Below are positions 52,028 through 62,998 of a stretch of 64,000 nucleotides of DNA, piece by piece. Where the stretch lies: the NCBI RefSeq assembly GCF_000720455.1, contig NZ_JOAK01000006.1, positions 62,001 to 126,000 on the forward strand. Direction: 5' to 3'. Both the position numbers and the translations under genes were made by a program. The stretch comes from Streptomyces virginiae. GTDB lineage: Bacteria; Actinomycetota; Actinomycetes; Streptomycetales; Streptomycetaceae. Positions within the stretch are counted from its first letter, which is position 1. Each line of letters begins with the position of its first letter. The notes under the pieces were generated by a model. It did no database searches. It saw only the letters and a program-made list of their open reading frames with translations, and was not told the DNA's origin.

Positions 52028-53257
52028 TCAGCCGGACTTCGGCTCGGACGGCTTGTGGCCGGGGTACACGTTGCCCGGGGTCACGATGCTGGTGATCGCC
52101 TCACCGAAGAGCGTGCTGGGTTCCTGGCCGTCGTGCAGGATGTCGGTGTTGAGGATGACGACCATGGTCGCCTGCGCCTGCGGGAGGTAGACGCCGAGGC
52201 TCTCGTAGCCCGGCAGCGAGCCGTTGTGGCCGATCCAGCCCTGGACGTCGAAGAGGCCCAGGCCGTAGCCGGCACCGGGAATGCCGACCGAGGTGGTCTT
52301 CAGGCGCTGGGCCTGGGTCGCGGGCGTCAGCAGCGTGCCGGTGGCGAGGGTCCGCGCCCAGCTGCGCAGGTTCTGCAGGTCGGAGATCATCGCCCCGGCC
52401 GCCCAGGCCCAGGACGGGTCCCAGTCGGTCGAAACCTCGACCTTGCCGGTGGCGGTCTGGTCGGTGTAGCCCTGCGCGTGCGGCCGGGGGAACTCGGCGC
52501 CGGTCGGGAAGAAGGTGCGGTTCAGTCCGGCCGGCTCCACGACGTCCTTGTCGATGACCTCGGCGAGCGGCCGGCCGGTGACCTTCTCGATCACCAGGCC
52601 GAGCAGGACCAGGTTGGTGTTCGAGTACTGGAACTGTGCGTTCGGCGCGAACTGCACCGGGTGCTTGAAGGAGTAGTCGAGCAACTCCTGCGGGGTGAAA
52701 CGGCGGTCGGGGTCGGTGGTGAGCGCCTTGTCGAAGGCCGGGTCCTCGCTGTAGTTGAACAGCCCGCTGCGCATTCCGGCCAGTTCGCGCAGGGTGATGC
52801 GGTCGCCGTTCGGCACGCCGGAGATGTAGTCGCCGATGGGGTCGTCCAGGCCGACCTTGCCCTGGTCGACCAGCTGCAGGAGGGCGGTGACCGTGAACGT
52901 CTTGGTCTGGCTGCCGATGCGCGTGTTGAAGTCGGTCCGCATGGGCGCGCCGGTCGCCTTGTCGGCGACGCCGAAGGCCTTCACGTAGCTGCCCTTGCCG
53001 GGCGCCCACAGCCCCACGATCACGCCCGGCACCCCGGCCTCGCGCATGACCTGCCGGACGGCGGCGTCGAGTTGGAGCGCCACGGCCGGGGTGAGCTGCT
53101 TGAACTCCCCGCCCGTGTCGGGAGAGGGGGTGGCGGAAACGGACGGTCCGGGGGTCGGCGCCCCGTACGCGGTGGCCGTGACGGCCCCGGTGAGGAGCAG
53201 GCCCGCCGCGGCGGTGGCCGCGCAGGCCCGGCGAAGCCGTGTGTGCGTCGTTTTCAC
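52028..53257 (-). CDS. Secreted serine hydrolase (class C beta-lactamase/DD-peptidase fold)
   Basis: 409 residues. Signal peptide about 1-32 (AYGA cleavage), then the penicillin-binding fold: SQTK (nucleophile Ser116, Lys119), YSNTN near 213 as the YxN motif, and HNGSLPGYES in place of KTG near 350. This is the pattern of D-alanyl-D-alanine carboxypeptidase (R61-like) and esterase EstB-type enzymes, acting outside the cell. GTG 53257 is chosen, five bases behind AGGAGG; the TTG one codon earlier is too close to the ribosome site. Confidence 0.92.
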   Translation of the reverse strand: MKTTHTRLRRACAATAAAGLLLTGAVTATAYGAPTPGPSVSATPSPDTGGEFKQLTPAVALQLDAAVRQVMREAGVPGVIVGLWAPGKGSYVKAFGVADKATGAPMRTDFNTRIGSQTKTFTVTALLQLVDQGKVGLDDPIGDYISGVPNGDRITLRELAGMRSGLFNYSEDPAFDKALTTDPDRRFTPQELLDYSFKHPVQFAPNAQFQYSNTNLVLLGLVIEKVTGRPLAEVIDKDVVEPAGLNRTFFPTGAEFPRPHAQGYTDQTATGKVEVSTDWDPSWAWAAGAMISDLQNLRSWARTLATGTLLTPATQAQRLKTTSVGIPGAGYGLGLFDVQGWIGHNGSLPGYESLGVYLPQAQATMVVILNTDILHDGQEPSTLFGEAITSIVTPGNVYPGHKPSEPKSG

Positions 53258-53300
53258 CAATGCCTCCTGCGGTACGAGGACCAGGGCAAGGCATGCACGG

Positions 53301-55433
53301 TCAGCGTAGGCCCGTACCGGTGGGGCCGCGAGGCGAGCCGTCGCCCGGGGTCAGTGACCTGGCGCGGGCGATGACCAGGGCGACGTCGTCGTGGTCGTCG
53401 GGGCGGCGCAGGGAGTCCAGGAGCCGGTCGCAGGTCTCCTCCAGCGGGCGTCCGGTGTCGGCGAGCAGGTCCAGGAGGAGGTCGAGCCGTTCGTCGATGG
53501 GCTGGTTCCGGGTCTCCACCAGGCCGTCGGTGTAGAGGACCAGTTGGTCTCCCGGTGCCATGGCGACGGTGGTGGCCTCGAAGGGGATGCCGCCCACGCC
53601 CAGCGGTGCGCCGGTGGGCAGGTCGAGCAGCCGGGGTGCCTGGCCGGAGCGGATGAGTACGGGAGGGAGGTGGCCGGCGACGGCGATGCGGCACTGTGCC
53701 CGGTGCGGGTCGTGGACGACGTAGACGCAGGTGGCGATGGTCTCCTCGAGGGCGGCCGTGGTGCGGTCCAGTTGCTGGAGCACCTGGGGCGGGTCGAGGG
53801 CGAGTTCGGCGAGGGTGCGCGTCGCGGTGCGCAACTGTCCCATGCTGGCGGCGGCGTTGATGCCGCTGCCCATGACGTCTCCGATGACGAGGACGGTGGT
53901 GTCGTCCGGTCCCGCGATGGCGTCGAACCAGTCGCCGCCGATCTCGCTGCTGGCGGCGGCGGGGCGGTAGCGCGAGGCGACTTCCAGGCCGGGGGTCGCC
54001 GGCGGGTGGTGGGGCAGGAGGTGGTGCTGGAGCGCGAGGGCGGTGTGGTGCGCGTTGCGGTACCAGCGGGCGTTGTCGATGCACACGGCGGCCCGTGCGG
54101 CCAGTTCGCCGGCGAGCACGATGTCGTCGTCGTTGAAGGGCAGCGGGTTGCGGGTGCGTTTGAGGTCGAGGGCGCCGAGCACCTCGCCGCGGGCGATGAG
54201 CGGCACGGCCAGGTACGAGCGCAGGCCGGCGCGCGTCAGCAGGGAGGCGGCGTTGCTGTCACGGGCGATCCGGGAGATGTCCCTGGCCTGTACGTGGGCG
54301 ACGAGGACGGGATGGCCGGTCGTCACGGACTGGGTGACCAGCCGGTCGGCGGCGTAGCGGGCGATGTCCCCCGGGGGGTCCGCGGCGCGGACGGCCTCGC
54401 TCGGGTAGGCGGCCGCGACGGCGAGGGCGCGGAACACCGCGGGCTCGTGGGCCGAGGACCTGAGGGTGGGCCGGCCTTCGAGGACCGAGTCGAGGATGTC
54501 GACGGCGGCGATGTCCGCGAGCTCCGGCACGACGACGTCGGCGAGCTCGCGTGCGGTCTGGTCCAGGTCGAGGGTGGTGCCGATACGGACGGTGGCGTCC
54601 GCGATCAGGGCGAGGCGGCGGCGGCTGCGGGCGATCTCCAGGGCCGCCTGGTGACTCTGGGTGACGTCCACCACGGAGGTGGCCAGGCCCAGGACCCGGC
54701 CGGTGGCGTCCTCCAGCCGGTAGTAGGACACCGACCAGGCGTGTTCGGCGCGGTGCCCGCCGTGGGTGCGGCCGGCCGTGAACTGCTCCAGGAGCGGCGT
54801 GCCGGTGGCGAGGACCTGGCGCATCGCCGATTCGGCGGCCTCCGTGTCGTCGAGGAAGGACAGCGCCTCCCGGACGCCCCGGCCGATGTGCTCGGAGGCG
54901 GGCAGCCCGTTGATCCGCTCCAGCGTGGGGTTGACCAGGACGTAGCGCAGCTCGGTGTCCAGGACCGCGAGCCCGATCGGGGACTGGGCCACCAGGCGGG
55001 CGGACAGGGCGAGGTCCCGCTCCAGCTGGCGCAGCGTGGTGCGGTCGGTGGCGATGCCCAGGGCGTACAGGTCGCCGCGTTCGTCGAGCAGCCGCATGTT
55101 GCGGAACTCCACGAGGCGTGTGCTGCCGTCCTTGTGCCGCACCGGGAAGGCGCCCGCCCAGTCGCCGGCACCGCCCATGACCCGGGCGAACAGCTCCGTC
55201 ACCAGGCCCACGTGCTGGGGGGCGGCGAGCAGCCGGGCGGCGGGCTGGCCCAGGGCCTCGGCCGCCGTCCAGCCGAACAACTGCTCGGCCTGCGGGCTCC
55301 ACAGGGCGACCCGGCCTTCGGCGTCGAGGACGACGGCCGCCACGTTCAGGACGTCGAGCAGCCCGCTCGGCGGGGCGAGGCCGGCCGTGGCGGGCCGCCT
55401 CCCACTGCCCCCCGACCCGTCGATCGCACCCAT
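53301..55433 (-). CDS. PAS/GAF SpoIIE-type PP2C protein phosphatase
   Basis: A 710-residue cytoplasmic sensor phosphatase with the same plan as the gene at 7229: PAS (about 25-130; VALWSPQAEQLFGWTAAEALG), second PAS (about 150-265; LAVLDTELRYVLVNPTLERINGL), GAF (about 280-455) and SpoIIE phosphatase (about 480-695; GGDWFD, GDVMGSG, LYTDG, HDDVALV). The histidine of the GHG motif in its relatives is replaced (GSG). ATG 55433 follows GGAAGGGAG. It should act on a STAS-type antagonist. The high similarity in domain order to the 7229 gene suggests paralogy. Confidence 0.92.
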   Translation of the reverse strand: MGAIDGSGGSGRRPATAGLAPPSGLLDVLNVAAVVLDAEGRVALWSPQAEQLFGWTAAEALGQPAARLLAAPQHVGLVTELFARVMGGAGDWAGAFPVRHKDGSTRLVEFRNMRLLDERGDLYALGIATDRTTLRQLERDLALSARLVAQSPIGLAVLDTELRYVLVNPTLERINGLPASEHIGRGVREALSFLDDTEAAESAMRQVLATGTPLLEQFTAGRTHGGHRAEHAWSVSYYRLEDATGRVLGLATSVVDVTQSHQAALEIARSRRRLALIADATVRIGTTLDLDQTARELADVVVPELADIAAVDILDSVLEGRPTLRSSAHEPAVFRALAVAAAYPSEAVRAADPPGDIARYAADRLVTQSVTTGHPVLVAHVQARDISRIARDSNAASLLTRAGLRSYLAVPLIARGEVLGALDLKRTRNPLPFNDDDIVLAGELAARAAVCIDNARWYRNAHHTALALQHHLLPHHPPATPGLEVASRYRPAAASSEIGGDWFDAIAGPDDTTVLVIGDVMGSGINAAASMGQLRTATRTLAELALDPPQVLQQLDRTTAALEETIATCVYVVHDPHRAQCRIAVAGHLPPVLIRSGQAPRLLDLPTGAPLGVGGIPFEATTVAMAPGDQLVLYTDGLVETRNQPIDERLDLLLDLLADTGRPLEETCDRLLDSLRRPDDHDDVALVIARARSLTPGDGSPRGPTGTGLR

Positions 55434-55607
55434 CGGCGATGCTCCCTTCCGGCACCGTCGGCCCGGCGGCCACCCGCCCCGGGCCGTTCCGGCCCCCCGT
55501 TCGGGGCGGTCCGGGCCGGTCCGAGGCGCACGGTTACCTCTCATCGTCCCCCCGAAACCGCCGGGAAGCGTCCCGAGCGGGCGTGACCGGGCCCCGCCAC
55601 GACCGCG

Positions 55608-55619
55608 TAGGCTCGGCGG
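55608..55619 (+). promoter_or_regulatory. Leaderless -10 box before Sua5/YciO gene
   Basis: TAGGCT (55608-55613) is six bases from ATG 55620. GTGACC (55583-55588) lies 19 bases further upstream as a possible weak -35. There is no Shine-Dalgarno. Confidence 0.45.
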
Positions 55620-56240
55620 ATGGCGAAATACTTCGACGTGCACCCCGAGAACCCCCAGCGGCGCACCATCGACAACGTGGTCGACATGATCCGCTCGGGC
55701 AAGCTCGTCGCGTACCCGACGGACTCCTGCTTCGCGCTGGGATGCCAGCTGGGCAACCGGGACGGCATCAACCGGATCCGGTCCATCCGCAATCTCGACG
55801 ACCGCCACCACTTCACCCTGGTGTGCCAGAACTTCGCCCAGCTGGGGCAGTTCGTGCAGATCGACAACAACGTGTTCCGCGCCATCAAGGCGGCCACGCC
55901 CGGCAGCTACACCTTCATCCTCCCGGCGACCTCGGAGGTGCCGCGCCAGCTGCTGCACCCGAAGAAGAAGACCGTCGGCGTCCGCATCCCCGACCACGTG
56001 GTCACCCAGGCCCTGCTCGCGGAGCTGGGCGAGCCGCTGCTGTCCAGCACGCTGCTGCTGCCGGACGAGGCCGAGCCGATGACGCAGGGCTGGGAGATCA
56101 AGGAGCGGCTCGACCACGAGGTGGACGCCGTACTGGATTCGGGTGACTGCGGCACCGAGCCGACCACGGTGATCGACTTCTCCGGCGGTGACGTCGAGAT
56201 CGTGCGCCGGGGGGCCGGGGACACCTCACGGTTCGAGTAG
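55620..56240 (+). CDS. Sua5/YciO/YrdC/YwlC family protein
   Basis: A 206-residue protein of the threonylcarbamoyl-AMP synthase family. Signature: AYPTDSCFALGCQLGNRDGINRI (about 31-53), DRHHFTLVCQNFAQLGQFV, PGSYTFILPAT, KTVGVRIPDH, EPLLSSTLLLP. The short length and PTDSCFALGC form match the YciO branch, whose role is less certain than that of Sua5/TsaC in tRNA t6A synthesis. It stands alone on the plus strand and converges on the kinase operon, ending 5 bp from it. Confidence 0.93.
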   Translation: MAKYFDVHPENPQRRTIDNVVDMIRSGKLVAYPTDSCFALGCQLGNRDGINRIRSIRNLDDRHHFTLVCQNFAQLGQFVQIDNNVFRAIKAATPGSYTFILPATSEVPRQLLHPKKKTVGVRIPDHVVTQALLAELGEPLLSSTLLLPDEAEPMTQGWEIKERLDHEVDAVLDSGDCGTEPTTVIDFSGGDVEIVRRGAGDTSRFE

Positions 56241-56245
56241 GCCGT

Positions 56246-58399
<2,154 letters not shown>

Positions 58400-58405
58400 C
58401 GGCCG

Positions 58406-60565
58406 CTATCCCGCCGCGGGGTCGGCGGCCGGGCCCACGTAGCGGATCCGGCCGCCTTCCACCCGGTGGAGGAAGTAGGTGTTGCCCTTGACCGTTCGGT
58501 CCTCGCCGAAGGCGTACTCCTTGGTCAGGCCGCGGAAGGTGCCCTGCGCGAGGGCGGTCAGCAGTTCGGCGCGGGCCGGGCGGCCGCCGCCGCGGGCCGC
58601 CGTGACGAGCCGGTCGATGACCAGGCCGGCCGCGTCGTAGGCCTCCGCCGTCCACACGTCGGGCGCGGTGCCGTACGCCGCCTGGTGCGCGCGGGCCAGC
58701 TCGGCGGTCTCGGGGGCTTCCGGGCCGGTGTACGGGGCGACGAACTGCCAGCCCTCTGCGGCCGGGCCCGCCGCGGCGAGGAAGTCCGGGCCCATGGAGA
58801 CGTAGTCGGCGGCCCGGTGCCCCCGGTAGCCGGCGGCGGCCAGCACGGTGGCGGTCCTGGCCGCGCCCTGCGGGGTGCCGGAGTAGAAGAAGGCGTCGAC
58901 GCCGTGCGCGAGCATGTCGGTGACGACCGGCGAGAGGTCCTGGGTGCCGCGCGGGACGACCCGCGGGTAGACGGTGGCTCCGGGGACGAAGCCGGCGATG
59001 GTGCGGCTCGCGTTCAGGATCGCCTGCCAGCCCTCTCCGTCGCCGTCCCGGTCGCACAGGACGCCCAGCCTGCTCACCCCCTGCTGGCGGGCCAGCGCCT
59101 TGTTGAGGGCCGAGCCCTGGATGAAGGAGATGGGGCCGAGCTGGAAGAAGCTGCGGCGGTCGGCGACGCTGAAGGCGCTCGCCAGGGCCGAGACGGTGAG
59201 CAGGGGCAGGGCCGCCTCTCCGTACAGTTCCAGGCAGGGGGTGACCGTGGCGTTGCCGGTCGGGCCGATCACGGCGAGCACGTCCGGGTTCGAGATGAGG
59301 CCGGTGGCGGCGGCCGGGGCGCGGTCGGCCGCGCCCGCGTCGTCGGCGGTGGCGACGGTGAGCGTGAAGGGTTTGTCCTTGCGGGAGTTGAAGGCGTCGA
59401 CGGCGAGCCGCACCCCGCGTTCCTGTGCCAGTCCGGCGGCCTTCTGCGGGCCGGAGAGGTCGGCCTGTACGCCGATCACCCACGCCCGGGGTGCGGCGGC
59501 CGGTGTGCCCCCGGGGTCGTCGTCCTCGCGCAGGGCCAGCCAGGTGGCGGTGCCGCCGCCGATGGCGAGTACGGCGCCGGCGGCGAAGCCGAGGAAACGC
59601 CTGCGGGACGGCGCCGCGCCGGTGCTGCCGGGTGCGGGGGCGGCCTTGGGGTCGGCGACGGTCTCCTCGATGCCGGGCAGGGCCAGCAGGGCGGCGGCCC
59701 GTTCGGCGATCGTGGCGACGACCGGGTCGGGCAGCCAGTCGGTGCCCTCGCCCGGGGTGTCCTCGGTGAGGGCCTCGTCGAGCCCGGCCGCGGTGGGGCG
59801 GACGTCGGGGTGCTTGGCCAGGCAGGTCCGCAGCAGGCCGGTGAGTTCGGGGTCGGCGAGGAGTTCCGGGCCGAGGTCGGGCTCGTCGTGGACGGTGCGG
59901 TAGAGCACGGCCTCCACGGTACCGGCGCCGAAGGGCAGCCGGCCGGTGGCGGCGTACGCGAGGAGGCAGCCGAGGGAGAAGACGTCGCCGGACGGTTCGG
60001 CGGGGCGGCCCTCCGCCTGCTCGGGCGGGATGAAGCCGGGGGTGCCGAGGACGGCGTCCGCTGAGGTCAGGGCGGTGTGCTCGCCGCCGCGGGCGATGCC
60101 GAAGTCGATGAGCCGGGGCCGGTCCATGCCGAGGAGTACGTTGCCGGGTTTGACGTCGCGGTGGACCAGGCCCTGCGCGTGCATCACCTGAAGGGCTTTG
60201 GCCAAGGCCTTGCCGAGGATCCGTACGGCGCGCAGCGGGAGCGGCCCGTGGGCGGAGACGGCCTCGGCCAGGGAGGGGCCGGCGACGAAGGAGGTGGCCA
60301 GCCACGGTTCGCGGGCGTCGGGGTCGGCGCCGGTGATCCGTACGGCCCACGGGGTGTCGACCTCGGCGGCGATCTCGGCCTCGCGGCGGAAACGGGCCCG
60401 GAAGTCGGCCTCTTCGGCGTACTCGGCGCGGATGACCTTGACGGCGGCGAGCGCGCCGTCGTCGGTGCGGCCGAGGTAGACGACGCCCATGCCGCCGGCA
60501 CCGAGCCGTCCGAGGAGGCGGTGGCCGCCGATCCGGGACGGGTCCGAGGGGTGCAGCTGTTCCAT
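58406..60565 (-). CDS. Ser/Thr kinase fused to amino-acid-type binding protein (2)
   Basis: 719 residues, a paralogue of the downstream gene. Kinase (about 12-265): GRLGAGGMGVVYLG, AAVKVIRAE, HRDVKPGNV, DFG and GTPGFIPPEQ. Transmembrane segment at about 322-342 (FLGFAAGAVLAIGGGTATWL), then a Peripla_BP_6-like domain (about 358-710; GVQADLSGPQKAAGLAQERG, AVIGPTGNATVTPCLELYGE, LLTVSALASAF, DAFFYSGTPQGAARTATVL, VWTAEAYDAAGLVIDRL). The two copies differ enough in the binding domain to suggest different ligands. ATG 60565 overlaps the stop of the lipoprotein gene upstream by one base (TGATG). Confidence 0.92.
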   Translation of the reverse strand: MEQLHPSDPSRIGGHRLLGRLGAGGMGVVYLGRTDDGALAAVKVIRAEYAEEADFRARFRREAEIAAEVDTPWAVRITGADPDAREPWLATSFVAGPSLAEAVSAHGPLPLRAVRILGKALAKALQVMHAQGLVHRDVKPGNVLLGMDRPRLIDFGIARGGEHTALTSADAVLGTPGFIPPEQAEGRPAEPSGDVFSLGCLLAYAATGRLPFGAGTVEAVLYRTVHDEPDLGPELLADPELTGLLRTCLAKHPDVRPTAAGLDEALTEDTPGEGTDWLPDPVVATIAERAAALLALPGIEETVADPKAAPAPGSTGAAPSRRRFLGFAAGAVLAIGGGTATWLALREDDDPGGTPAAAPRAWVIGVQADLSGPQKAAGLAQERGVRLAVDAFNSRKDKPFTLTVATADDAGAADRAPAAATGLISNPDVLAVIGPTGNATVTPCLELYGEAALPLLTVSALASAFSVADRRSFFQLGPISFIQGSALNKALARQQGVSRLGVLCDRDGDGEGWQAILNASRTIAGFVPGATVYPRVVPRGTQDLSPVVTDMLAHGVDAFFYSGTPQGAARTATVLAAAGYRGHRAADYVSMGPDFLAAAGPAAEGWQFVAPYTGPEAPETAELARAHQAAYGTAPDVWTAEAYDAAGLVIDRLVTAARGGGRPARAELLTALAQGTFRGLTKEYAFGEDRTVKGNTYFLHRVEGGRIRYVGPAADPAAG

Positions 60566-61407
60566 CAGCCGGCCGCCTTTCCGAGCGCCTGCTTGGCCTG
60601 CGCGATCATGCGGCTGTTGCCCTGCACGACGAGCTGGGTGAGGGTCTCCTGCTTGAAGCCCTCGGCACCCTTGCCGGCGATGGCCACCGTGACGGGGCCG
60701 AACTGCGCCTGGTACCAGAAGTAGCGCTGGGGTTCGCCGCCCTGGGGGCCGACGTACGTGCCGAACTCGCTGAAGGCGTCCTCGCTCCAGTTGTTCATCT
60801 GTTCGCCCTGGTGGTTCGCGGTGCCCAGGAGTCCCTTGAGGTCCTCGCCCTCGCGCAGCTTCTGGTCGGGGCAGCGCACGACCTCCTCCATGGCGCGGGC
60901 GGTCTCCCAGCCCGATTCCGCCCGGTTGTGGTGGACGGTCACCGTGGCGTTGATCCGGACGCGGCCGTGGCCGTTCCCGGCCGGGACCTCGAAGTAGCGG
61001 GTGTTGGTGGCGAGTACGTCCTGCGGCAGGTCGCTGGTCTGCCACACGCACTTCTCGTCGAGCACGGGCCAGCGACCGGGCCGGCTCTCGAACGGGGTGC
61101 GGCGCACGACGTCCGGGCCGAAGGCGTCCTCGACGATGACGATCCGGTCGAGCAGCGCCCGGGCCTCGGCGGCCGTCTTCGGCTGCTTGGACTCGTCCAG
61201 CTCCGGTACGAGGGAGACGGCCGAGGCCCCGGGTGAGGGCGCAGCGGTGGTCGCGGGCGGTGCGGATGAGGCCGCTGACGCGGCCGGGGCGCGGCTCGTC
61301 GCCTCGCCTTCCGCCGTTCCGCCGACCGTACAGCCGGCCATGACCATGATGAACAAGCCTGTCGCCGCGCAGCCGCAGGCGCGCAGCGCGACATCACGTC
61401 GTGTCAC
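60565..61407 (-). CDS. Putative lipoprotein, first gene of the kinase operon
   Basis: A 280-residue exported protein. The signal sequence (about 1-24; RRDVALRACGCAATGLFIMVMAGC) ends in the lipobox MAGC, followed by a low-complexity Ala/Ser/Pro linker to about 60. The mature domain (DESKQPKTAAEARALLDRIVIVEDAFG, WPVLDEKCVWQ, RINATVTVHHNRAESGW, AIAGKGAEGF) has no family I recognise but looks like a PknH-sensor/LpqN-sized ligand domain. GTG 61407 has a GGGGGG run as ribosome site; GTG 61419 is the alternative. It is translationally linked to the two kinases and could modulate them at the membrane. Confidence 0.8.
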   Translation of the reverse strand: MTRRDVALRACGCAATGLFIMVMAGCTVGGTAEGEATSRAPAASAASSAPPATTAAPSPGASAVSLVPELDESKQPKTAAEARALLDRIVIVEDAFGPDVVRRTPFESRPGRWPVLDEKCVWQTSDLPQDVLATNTRYFEVPAGNGHGRVRINATVTVHHNRAESGWETARAMEEVVRCPDQKLREGEDLKGLLGTANHQGEQMNNWSEDAFSEFGTYVGPQGGEPQRYFWYQAQFGPVTVAIAGKGAEGFKQETLTQLVVQGNSRMIAQAKQALGKAAG

Positions 61408-61494
61408 ATTTCCCCCCACGGCACGGATCGTACCCCGCCGTGGGCGCGCGCAACTGGCTTATGCACAACCGTTGTTGGCGCACGAAATGCGACG

Positions 61495-61902
61495 TTAGAA
61501 CAGGCGGTCCATCGTCCAGGCGGATTCGTGGCGGGTGAAGCCGATGTGCGGGTAGTAGTCGACCGCGGCGGGCGCGGAGAGCAGGACCACCTTCGCCTCG
61601 GGCACCGCTTCCCGGGTGACCCGGACGAGGTCGCGGCCCACACCCCTGCCCTGGTGGGCGACGTCGACGGCCAGGTCGCCGAGGTAGGTCGAGTAGGCGC
61701 CGTCGGTGATCGAGCGGGCGATGCCGATGAGACGGCCGTCCTCGTCGCGGGCGACGACGACCAGGTTGGCTCCGGCCAGCATGCGGGCGAACCGCTCCAC
61801 GTCGTGCACGGGGCGCCGCTCGGCGAGGGTGGAGGCGCGGTAGACGCCGAGCACCTCCTCGACGTCGAGGTCGGCGCCGATGACCCGCTCACACTTCCAC
61901 AT
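61495..61902 (-). CDS. GNAT-family N-acetyltransferase
   Basis: 135 residues. The acetyl-CoA motif is VDVAHQGRGVGRDLVRV (Q-x-x-G-x-G) at about 78-94, preceded by YSTYLGDLAV and followed by EAKVVLLSAPAAVDYYPHIGF, the usual C-terminal strand-helix with the tyrosine. This small single-domain form is typical of uncharacterised GNATs. ATG 61902 follows AGGGAG at about ten bases; longer readings are unlikely. It is divergent from the GH16-like gene. Confidence 0.88.
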   Translation of the reverse strand: MWKCERVIGADLDVEEVLGVYRASTLAERRPVHDVERFARMLAGANLVVVARDEDGRLIGIARSITDGAYSTYLGDLAVDVAHQGRGVGRDLVRVTREAVPEAKVVLLSAPAAVDYYPHIGFTRHESAWTMDRLF

Positions 61903-62105
61903 ACCGGTGCAACTCCCTGCTCGGCTCTTCGAGTCGGCGTCCCGGACGCGTGCCGCCGCCAGGGGACCCACTCTCGCAAGTAATAGCTGAAAATGCATTG
62001 GGATTATTACACGTCGGGGCGGCTGACATACAAACCGGTGGACCGGTATGTATTGCCCGGGAGGCGGGCATGCTGCAAGGGCTCGCGTTCTCGGGAAGGA
62101 GCGAT

Positions 62106-62873
62106 GTGCTCACTCAGGTTCTCGACCGGATCCGACGGCTCCTCGGACGCTCCACCTCCGCCTCGACCTCGGCCTCGACCTCCGCCCCCACTCCCGAACG
62201 TGACAGCGCCGGCCCGGCGAGCGCCCGTGCCCCGGTCTTCACGGCGGACTTCGGCTCGACCCGCCAATGGGTCGCCGGCCGTTCCTGGGCCTATCCGAAC
62301 GGCGGCCCGACCAACCCCGGCGACAACAAGCTCGACCACCTCGTCGCGGACCCCTCCTTCAGCCGCAGCGGCACCTTCCGGGCCGTCCGCCGCCCCGACG
62401 GCAACTGGAACACGGGCCTGTTGACCACCGAGGGCAGTGAAGAAGGCTTCATGGTGCGGACCGGGGACGTGCTGGAGTCCCGCGTACGACTCCCCGCCGA
62501 GCTCGGGGCCTGGCCCGCGATCTGGACCTGGCTGGACGGCGACAACGAGATCGACGTCTTCGAGTACCACCCGGACAACCCCGACCTCCTCGAACTGTCC
62601 AACCACGTCAAGGGCGGCTCCCGTTACCACCGCGACCCGTCGGTGGGCCCCGGCCGCTGGGTGGACCTCAAGGTCGAGTTCGGGTCCCGTTCGGTCGTGT
62701 GGTGGGTCAACGGCAAGCAGGTCTTCGCCGACCGGCGCGGGGTGGGACGCCGCTGGCGCGCGTACCTCATCGTCAACCTCTCGGTCTGCGCGGGCCGCTA
62801 CCACCCCGCCCCCGACCGGGCCGTGTCCGAGATGTCGTTCGAGGTGGCCTACCTCCGCGTGATCCGCCCCTAG
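62106..62873 (+). CDS. GH16-like glycoside hydrolase (laminarinase/beta-glucanase fold)
   Basis: 255 residues. The catalytic motif of GH16 is present as DNEIDVFEYH (E-x-D-x-x-E, about residue 155-160), set in a jelly-roll context: VRLPAELGAWPAIWTWLDG, GRWVDLKVEFGSRSVVWWVNGK, RWRAYLIVNLSV. The N-terminus is odd: a short amphipathic helix (VLTQVLDRIRRLLGR) and a run of STSAST repeats, with no signal peptide. GTG 62106 is behind a good GGAAGGA site. The family cleaves beta-1,3/1,4-glucans. Cytoplasmic location or non-classical export is implied, unless the start is upstream. Confidence 0.82.
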   Translation: MLTQVLDRIRRLLGRSTSASTSASTSAPTPERDSAGPASARAPVFTADFGSTRQWVAGRSWAYPNGGPTNPGDNKLDHLVADPSFSRSGTFRAVRRPDGNWNTGLLTTEGSEEGFMVRTGDVLESRVRLPAELGAWPAIWTWLDGDNEIDVFEYHPDNPDLLELSNHVKGGSRYHRDPSVGPGRWVDLKVEFGSRSVVWWVNGKQVFADRRGVGRRWRAYLIVNLSVCAGRYHPAPDRAVSEMSFEVAYLRVIRP

Positions 62874-62884
62874 GGAGTGTCCGC
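62871..62884 (+). repeat. Copy of dispersed TAGGGAGTGTCCGC sequence
   Basis: TAGGGAGTGTCCGC begins with the TAG stop of the GH16-like gene and is identical to the minus-strand sequence at 20134-20147, next to the hairpin after the kinase-ricin gene. Fourteen matching bases in 64 kb are unlikely by chance, and both lie at gene ends. Confidence 0.5.
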
Positions 62885-62998
62885 GGGGAGCACGACGGTG
62901 TCGGTGGTCCGTCGGCGGTGTGTCGGTGGGGGGCGGGAGCGTGGGGGCCGGGCCGCCCGTGGGGGCGGCCGGCCGCCACCGCATGGGAGCCCGCCCTG

